From Tannerella sp. (GTDB lineage: Bacteria; Bacteroidota; Bacteroidia; Bacteroidales; Tannerellaceae): a stretch of DNA of 32,247 nt. The notes beneath the pieces were generated by a model. The model saw nothing but the letters and a program-made list of their open reading frames with translations, made no database searches and was not told where the DNA came from. Position numbers and translations under genes: made by a program. Numbering within the stretch: the first letter of the stretch is position 1; each line of letters begins with the position of its first letter. The stretch is taken from assembly GCA_031258835.1 (NCBI GenBank), contig JAIRMH010000307.1, forward strand, positions 1-32,247, written 5' to 3'. This document shows, in pieces, positions 27,132 to 32,247 of the stretch.

Positions 27132-29486
27132 ATGAATAAATTGTTTTTTTTATCCTCCGTACTGATGGCTTATATATTTGTCGCGTGCGGAGACGTCAGT
27201 ACTAAAATGCGGTTGAAAGAGTATAATCAAGGCATAAATATTATACCTAAACCCGACAGTCTTACGCAACATGAAGGAACGTTCCGTCTGAATGTAAAGA
27301 CTTCTTTTTACGCTGTTGCGCCGGAAGCGAAGACGGTGGCTTCGTTTTTTGCATCGAAGTTGCAAACTTCGACCGGTATTCCGCTGAATGTGAGCGATAA
27401 AGAATCTTCGAAAAATGTGATTTCGCTGTTAATTGACGCTTCGCTTGATGTGAATGACGAAGGTTATACTTTGGACGTTACGCCTTTGTCTGCTACTGTC
27501 AGGGCGAAAACTCCGCAGGGATTATTCTATGGGATGCAATCGTTTATGCAATTGTTGCCGGCAGAGATTGAAAGTCGCGAAGTCGTTGAGGACGTGTGGA
27601 GTGTGCCTTGTGTTTCGGTTAAAGACGAACCGCGGTTCGGTTATCGTGGTATTATGCTCGACCCGTGTCGTCATTTTATGCCGGTCGAAAACGTAAAAAA
27701 ATATTTGGATGTTTTATCATTATTCAAAATAAACCGTATGCACTGGCATTTGACGGACGACCAGGGCTGGCGTATTGAAATAAAACGATATCCGAAACTG
27801 ACGGAAACAGGCGCTACGCGCGTCGAAGGTGAAGGATTTGAGTACGGAGGTTTTTATACGCAAGACGAAGTGAGAGAAATCGTCCGTTATGCGTCGGAAC
27901 GTTTCATCACGATTATTCCCGAAATAGAGTTGCCCGGACACGAAATGGCAGCTATTGCCGCTTATCCCGAACTGTCATGCGGAGGGCAAACGCTATCTCC
28001 GCGTGTCATCTGGGGGGTTGAAGATGTTGTGTTGTGCGCTGGAAAAGAAAGCGTTTTTGAGTTTCTTGAAAATGTCTTTAAGGAAGTCGTAACGTTATTC
28101 CCATGCGAATATGTACATATTGGCGGCGACGAATGTCCCAAGTCGGAATGGAAAAAATGTCCGTTATGCCAGAAACGTATTCGTGAAGAAGGGTTGACGG
28201 CAAAAGACGGTTATACGGCCGAAGAACGTTTGCAAAGCTATTTTGTGCAACGCATGGAAAAAACGCTGGCTAAATACGGAAAAAAAATAATCGGTTGGGA
28301 TGAAATTCTGGAAGGAGGACTGGCGCCGACGGCGACGGTGATGTCATGGCGTGGCGAAGATGGGGGTATCGCTGCCGCGGCTATGGATCATGATGTTATC
28401 ATGACGCCTCAAAATGACGGAATGTATCTTGACCGCTATGAGGGCGATTATAAGATCGACCCGGTAACGATAGGCGGAAAGGCTACTATCGAGACGGTTT
28501 ACAGATATGATCCTGTGCCCGATACGTTAGTGAAACAGGGCAAGGTGCATTTTGTGAAAGGGGTGCAATGTAATACGTGGTCGGAATATATGTATACGGA
28601 AGAATTGAGGGAATATCGTATATTCCCGCGTATACTAGCGCTTGCTGAAATAGCATGGACTTCGTCGGAAAAAAAAGATTATAAAGACTTTGAACGCAGG
28701 ATTAATAATGCATATGTTCGTTTGGACGCTTATCATATCAACTACTATATTCCGTTACCCGAACAGCCGGGAGGTTCATGTGACTTCATCGCCTTTACAG
28801 ATAAAACGACGCTTGAGTTTACGACAAGTCGCCCGATAAAAATTGTATATACGACCGACGGGACGGAACCAACTCCCGAATCTTCCGTTTATGAAGCGCC
28901 TCTTGAATTTACGGAATCCGGAACGTTGATGATTCGTTCCATTCTTCCTTCCGGCAAGATGAGTCCTGTACGCGTTATCACAATTGAAAAACAGGAGCTT
29001 GCTGCGGCGGTTGAGGTTGGAAACAGAAAACCGGGATTGAAAGTCAAACTGACGAAAGGAATGTATCTCAAATCGTCGGAGATAGACGGCATTTCCGATT
29101 GGCGGGAGACGTCGATAAATCGTTTGCGTGAAATAACAATGGCCGTGAAAACAAGTGAATCCATGCGCAACGTTAACCAATATGCCGCAGTCGCATCGGG
29201 TTATGTGGATATACCGGAAGATGGCGTCTATTATTTCTCGTCGGAATTGGAAGAAGTATGGATTGATGGTAAATTGTTGATTAATAATGGAGGAGAAGTG
29301 AAACGTTTTTCACGTAGCGACCGCAGCGTCGCTTTAGCGAAAGGGTTACACAAACTGAAAGCCGTATTTTTGGGGCATATCATAGGCGGATGGCCATCGA
29401 ACTGGAATAACGGCGATATAAGGATACGTAAGGCTGGTGACGACAGGTTTAAGTCTGTGAGGCCGGAACAGCTTTTTTATGAATAA
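27132..29486 (+). CDS. GH20 beta-N-acetylhexosaminidase lipoprotein
   Basis: This 784-residue glycosidase removes terminal GlcNAc or GalNAc from glycans. The ATG at 27132 is preferred over an upstream TTG because it starts the signal peptide (MNKLFFLSSVLMAYIFVACG, lipidated Cys19). A GH20b domain is at about 35-150. The catalytic TIM barrel (about 155-515) has RGIMLDPCRHFMPV, MHWHLTDDQGWRIEI and the acid HIGGDE (Asp333-Glu334), then WDEILEGG and CNTWSEYM. A chitobiase-type C-terminal domain is at about 550-625 (VYTTDGTEPTPESSVYEAPL). The last 150 residues (GYVDIPEDGVYYFSSELEEV, WIDGKLLINNGG) look like a PA14-type carbohydrate-binding domain. The Cys makes an outer-membrane anchored location likely. 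Confidence 0.96.
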   Translation: MNKLFFLSSVLMAYIFVACGDVSTKMRLKEYNQGINIIPKPDSLTQHEGTFRLNVKTSFYAVAPEAKTVASFFASKLQTSTGIPLNVSDKESSKNVISLLIDASLDVNDEGYTLDVTPLSATVRAKTPQGLFYGMQSFMQLLPAEIESREVVEDVWSVPCVSVKDEPRFGYRGIMLDPCRHFMPVENVKKYLDVLSLFKINRMHWHLTDDQGWRIEIKRYPKLTETGATRVEGEGFEYGGFYTQDEVREIVRYASERFITIIPEIELPGHEMAAIAAYPELSCGGQTLSPRVIWGVEDVVLCAGKESVFEFLENVFKEVVTLFPCEYVHIGGDECPKSEWKKCPLCQKRIREEGLTAKDGYTAEERLQSYFVQRMEKTLAKYGKKIIGWDEILEGGLAPTATVMSWRGEDGGIAAAAMDHDVIMTPQNDGMYLDRYEGDYKIDPVTIGGKATIETVYRYDPVPDTLVKQGKVHFVKGVQCNTWSEYMYTEELREYRIFPRILALAEIAWTSSEKKDYKDFERRINNAYVRLDAYHINYYIPLPEQPGGSCDFIAFTDKTTLEFTTSRPIKIVYTTDGTEPTPESSVYEAPLEFTESGTLMIRSILPSGKMSPVRVITIEKQELAAAVEVGNRKPGLKVKLTKGMYLKSSEIDGISDWRETSINRLREITMAVKTSESMRNVNQYAAVASGYVDIPEDGVYYFSSELEEVWIDGKLLINNGGEVKRFSRSDRSVALAKGLHKLKAVFLGHIIGGWPSNWNNGDIRIRKAGDDRFKSVRPEQLFYE

Positions 29487-29558
29487 TCGCCGTCAGACCG
29501 GTATTTATTGTGCGAATGAAATTATACAAATCAAAGCAAACGTTTGTCTTGTATCAAC

Positions 29559-30854
29559 ATGGAAATAATCATAATTCTGGGATTAATTATATTGAACGGG
29601 ATTCTTTCAATGTCGGAAATTGCGCTTGTTTCTGCCCGGAAAGCGCGTCTGGAGGCGCTTGCTAAAAAGGGGAAGAAATCTGCAAGGAAAGCGATTAAGT
29701 TGTCCAAAGAGCCTGACAAGTTTCTTTCCGCCATACAGATAGGTATTACGCTGATAGGTATCCTCACCGGTTTATTTTCAGGAGAAGCCTTTGCCGGTGA
29801 CTTTGCCGAAGTTTTTTTATCGTTTGTCTCTGTTTCGGAATCGTATGCTTATATGATCTCCAAACTGATTATTGTTATCATAGTAACTTATCTCACGCTT
29901 GTTCTGGGCGAGCTTGTACCTAAACGGATCGGTATGGGGTTCGCAGAGCAGGTGGCAATGCTTGTCGCCAAACCGATGGATTTTCTTTCGCAGATAACCG
30001 GGCCTTTTGTGTGGATTCTGTCGAAAAGTACGCAGGCGGTAGTCCGGTTGATCGGACTGAATAATGTCGGAAATAATAATAAGGTGACGGAGGAAGAGAT
30101 TAAAGCGATTGTTCATGAAGGGTATGAGGGAGGAGAAGTTCAGGAAGTCGAACAGGATATTGTAGAACGCGTCTTTCATCTCGGCGACCGGACGGTCGGG
30201 AGTATCATGACGCACCGGAGCGACCTTGTGTGGATTGACATGTCCGATAGCATTGGGAAAATACAGGAGAAAGTGAAAGCGAATCTTTATAATACCTATC
30301 CCGTCGCAGCCGGAAAATTTGATAATATCAAAGGTGTTGTTTTCCTGAAAGATTTGTTCGGAAATATTGATTCGCCGACGTTTTCGCTGTCGGAAGCGCT
30401 TCGTCCGGCGCAGTTTATCCAGGAGAATATGAGCGTTTATAAAGCGCTTGAACAATTTCGCAGGGCACGGGTGAAGTATGGTATTGTCACGGACGAGTTC
30501 GGAAGCGTACAGGGGATTGTTACACTAAAAGATATCATAGACGCACTGATCGGCGAGATGCATGAGATAGATGATGAACCGGAAATTGTAAAAAGAAAAG
30601 ACGGTAGTGTCCTTGTGGACGGACAGTATTCGTTTTACAGTTTTCTGGATTATTTTGATATGGAATATTTGTACGAGGAAAATGATTATAATACATTGAG
30701 CGGGTTGATTCTGGAAGTGTTGGAACGCGTGCCTAAGACAGGAGACACTTTTTCGTGGATGAATTTTGATTTTGAAATAGTAGATATGGACGGAGCGCGT
30801 ATAGATAAAGTGCTGGTCAGAAAGAAAAACGAAGATAGTAATATGGATATATGA
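29559..30854 (+). CDS. CNNM/CorC-type (hemolysin family) membrane protein
   Basis: This 431-residue membrane protein begins with a CNNM (DUF21) domain of about four helices (MEIIIILGLIILNGILSMSE, then FLSAIQIGITLIGILTG, and VTYLTLVLGELVPKRIG). A CBS-domain pair follows at about 200-335 (VGSIMTHRSDLVWID; YGIVTDEFGSVQGIVTLKDI). The C-terminal CorC_HlyC domain ends the protein (YNTLSGLILEVLERVPKTGD). Relatives are implicated in Mg2+/Co2+ transport; the older haemolysin label is probably misleading. The ATG at 29559 is chosen over an in-frame TTG at 29544. The last codons overlap the start of the next gene by four bases. Confidence 0.94.
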   Translation: MEIIIILGLIILNGILSMSEIALVSARKARLEALAKKGKKSARKAIKLSKEPDKFLSAIQIGITLIGILTGLFSGEAFAGDFAEVFLSFVSVSESYAYMISKLIIVIIVTYLTLVLGELVPKRIGMGFAEQVAMLVAKPMDFLSQITGPFVWILSKSTQAVVRLIGLNNVGNNNKVTEEEIKAIVHEGYEGGEVQEVEQDIVERVFHLGDRTVGSIMTHRSDLVWIDMSDSIGKIQEKVKANLYNTYPVAAGKFDNIKGVVFLKDLFGNIDSPTFSLSEALRPAQFIQENMSVYKALEQFRRARVKYGIVTDEFGSVQGIVTLKDIIDALIGEMHEIDDEPEIVKRKDGSVLVDGQYSFYSFLDYFDMEYLYEENDYNTLSGLILEVLERVPKTGDTFSWMNFDFEIVDMDGARIDKVLVRKKNEDSNMDI

Positions 30855-31624
30855 TAAAAGCAATTTTTTTAGATATAGATGGGACGATGGTGAGTTTTAA
30901 TACTCACCGCGTACCGGAGAATACGAGAAATGTATTACGTGATGCAAGAAAAAAAGGGGTGAAGATTTTTGTGGCGACAGGACGTCATCGCAGTGATATC
31001 AACAACTTGGGAGACCTTGAATTTGACGGATATATCACACTCAACGGCGGATATTGCTTTGTAGGAAATAAAGTTATTTTTAAAAAACCTGTTCCGCCAG
31101 AAGACGTAGAGGCTTTCATTCGTTACGGAGAGGAGGTAGAGCATTTACCCTGTTTTTTCGTTGAGGCAGAGCGTGTGTCGGCAGATATGGAAAACGAACA
31201 TATGACGGCAATGATGAAGTTGGTGAAATTCGAACCCCGTCCGATTGTCCCGGCACGTGAGTTTATTAATAAAGAAATATTCCAGATGACAGCATTCTTC
31301 TCTGTCGAACGTGAAGCCGAAATAATGAATTGTCTTCCGGGTTGTACGGCTACACGCTGGTATCCTACTTTTGCCGATATCGTTGCCCGTGGCGTAGACA
31401 AAAGTGGCGGATTGGAAAAGATCGGCGGATATTTTGGATTTGGCGTGGATGAAATGATGGCGATAGGCGATGGTGGTAATGATATCACCATGATAAAATA
31501 TGCCGGAACAGGCATTGCAATGGGCAATGCCGGCGAAGAAGTGAAAGATGTTGCCGATTATGTTACGACGTCGGTAGATGACGATGGCGTAGGGTGCGCC
31601 CTAAGGTATTTCGGCGTTGTCTAA
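30851..31624 (+). CDS. Cof-type HAD-IIB phosphatase
   Basis: This 257-residue soluble hydrolase has the HAD signatures in order: motif I FLDIDGTM with nucleophile Asp8 and Asp10, motif II ATGRHRSD, the IIB-type cap in the middle, Lys in ARGVDKSGGLEKI, and motif IV MAIGDGGNDITMIKYAG followed by GIAMGNA. Cof-type enzymes dephosphorylate sugar phosphates, FMN or other small phosphates; the substrate cannot be predicted. It overlaps the CNNM gene through ATGA at 30851-30854, so the two are translationally coupled. Confidence 0.93.
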   Translation: MIKAIFLDIDGTMVSFNTHRVPENTRNVLRDARKKGVKIFVATGRHRSDINNLGDLEFDGYITLNGGYCFVGNKVIFKKPVPPEDVEAFIRYGEEVEHLPCFFVEAERVSADMENEHMTAMMKLVKFEPRPIVPAREFINKEIFQMTAFFSVEREAEIMNCLPGCTATRWYPTFADIVARGVDKSGGLEKIGGYFGFGVDEMMAIGDGGNDITMIKYAGTGIAMGNAGEEVKDVADYVTTSVDDDGVGCALRYFGVV

Positions 31625-31664
31625 ATCCGTTTCCGTCCTCGCCGTTTCCGTTTTTTTGCCCTTT

Positions 31665-31973
31665 TTATCTTTCCGTCTGCGGACGGTGATGCCGAAAGGA
31701 TTTGTCGAGTTGGCTGCGGGTGAAAAACCAGAATGAGGGAATGCACAGGACGTTGATGAAAATGGCCGGATACAGGAATAACAAATGGTTATCCGACGCC
31801 AAATCACGCATCAGGTTTGATAGATATACAGGTACGGTGGTCGTAACAATGATAATCGCCGCTCACCCTGCGCCGCCTTTCATCCGGGTGGTGGCAGCCA
31901 AAGTAATGAGCATCAGTATCAGGAAGAGGATACAGGTGGCATTGATAATAATAAGGGTTGTGTCGGTGAACAT
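31665..31973 (-). pseudogene. Broken membrane-protein gene (N-terminus of an AraC-type membrane regulator?)
   Basis: From the ATG at 31973 the minus strand reads about 36 codons of a hydrophobic protein (MFTDTTLIIINATCILFLIL...), then TGA at 31865-31863. The same frame continues with strongly hydrophobic, well-formed sequence, IIIVTTTVPVYLSNLMRDLA, then YPAIFINVLCIPSFWFFTRS and QLDKSFRHH, to TAA at 31667-31665. The uninterrupted membrane pattern across the TGA points to a nonsense mutation. The segment resembles the N-terminal membrane domain of Bacteroidota helix-turn-helix (AraC) proteins, whose DNA-binding part is absent here. That identification is tentative; the pseudogene status is better supported. 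Confidence 0.55.
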
Positions 31974-32062
31974 TTGTCTGAACTATGATTTTAAGATGAT
32001 TATTTTGATTGGCTCGATTTTGTAAAATTTAGTTTAAATAGTCAGTCCTTAACAATACCTGC

Positions 32063-32245
32063 TCAGATAGTGGGTCGAGAAAAATGTTGCGAAAAAAACA
32101 GTCGAAAAATAAATGGCAAAAGTTTTTTCTTGAGTTTTTCCATATATTTTCGCAAATTCCATGCTGTTCCAGCCATCAAAGCATTGATTTGAACACCGAC
32201 TTTACCCCAAAAGTAATTTTCCAGCATCCGGTAATCATATTTTAA
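32063..32245 (-). pseudogene. IS5-type transposase C-terminus cut by the window edge
   Basis: Reading leftward from the right edge gives about 60 codons ending in TGA at 32065-32063. The peptide contains YDYRMLENYFWGKVGVQINA and LMAGTAWNLRKYMEKLKKKL. This is the C-terminal pattern of IS5/IS1182-type DDE transposases (R-x-x-RN-x-x-x-G-x-x-GD-x-IN-x-x-x-AA-x-x-N-x-x-x). The Gly-Asp of the usual motif is Gly-Val here. The remainder lies outside the window, so intactness is unknown. Confidence 0.7.
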
Positions 32246-32247
32246 GT

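Noticed and set aside
29537-29546. CAAACGTTTG palindrome before the CNNM gene as a LacI-type operator
   Set aside because: Only 10 bp, no regulator gene nearby and no second copy; chance is a sufficient explanation.
29817-30455. 212-codon minus-strand frame inside the CNNM gene
   Set aside because: Shadow frame; the plus strand carries clear CBS and CNNM domains.
31702-32025. 107-codon plus-strand frame after the HAD gene
   Set aside because: Antisense to the membrane-protein remnant, which has a far more protein-like hydrophobic pattern.

Overview
The window looks like a chromosomal segment of a member of the Bacteroidales (Bacteroidota). The evidence is a SusC/SusD pair with an ECF sigma/FecR regulatory pair, DUF4974, DUF4466, DUF4270 and DUF6913 proteins, lipoproteins with Bacteroidota-style signal peptides, no clear Shine-Dalgarno sites, and several promoters matching the Bacteroides consensus TTTG-N19/20-TAnnTTTG. 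Genus cannot be decided; Tannerellaceae or Dysgonomonadaceae are plausible. All calls come from reading the sequence, with no database search.

Layout. 1-1000: 3' remains of two transposases (IS110 and ISL3/ISAon1 types). 1166-12761: a glycan-uptake locus (PUL-like) in one orientation: ECF sigma factor, FecR anti-sigma factor, SusC-type TonB-dependent transporter with an N-terminal STN signalling domain, SusD lipoprotein, a small surface lipoprotein, a DUF4466 lipoprotein and, after a terminator, a secreted protein with two beta-helix domains and a C-terminal beta-propeller. In the fecR-susC gap lies a minus-strand promoter-hairpin-T-tract unit that looks like a DonS-type antisense RNA. 12952-15361: GT2 glycosyltransferase and NahK-like sugar kinase, each with a consensus promoter. 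15418-18065 (minus): MATE transporter, panD, panC. 18251-20500: a glycogen-synthase-like protein with only the N-terminal GT5 half, plus a DUF4270 lipoprotein. 20508-24150 (minus): dapA, a DUF6913 gene and ligA. 24171-25567: a 59-bp near-palindrome carrying outward promoters, a decayed IS1595 transposase and an A+T-rich lipoprotein gene. 25799-31624: glyA, GH20 beta-hexosaminidase, CNNM/CorC-type membrane protein, HAD phosphatase. 31665-32245 (minus): a broken membrane-protein gene and an IS5-type transposase C-terminus at the right edge.

How it fits together. Substrate bound by SusC/SusD is probably signalled through the STN domain to FecR and the sigma factor; the beta-helix protein is the likely enzyme of the locus. 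GH20 and a NahK-like kinase elsewhere suggest use of N-acetylhexosamine-containing glycans. The remaining genes are housekeeping: pantothenate, lysine/cell wall, one-carbon metabolism and DNA ligation. Most unusual features are small and lie between genes: the antisense RNA candidate, a leader shared by fecR and the beta-helix gene, the divergent palindrome, a MITE-like repeat that forms the end of dapA, and a hexamer repeat at the panD start.
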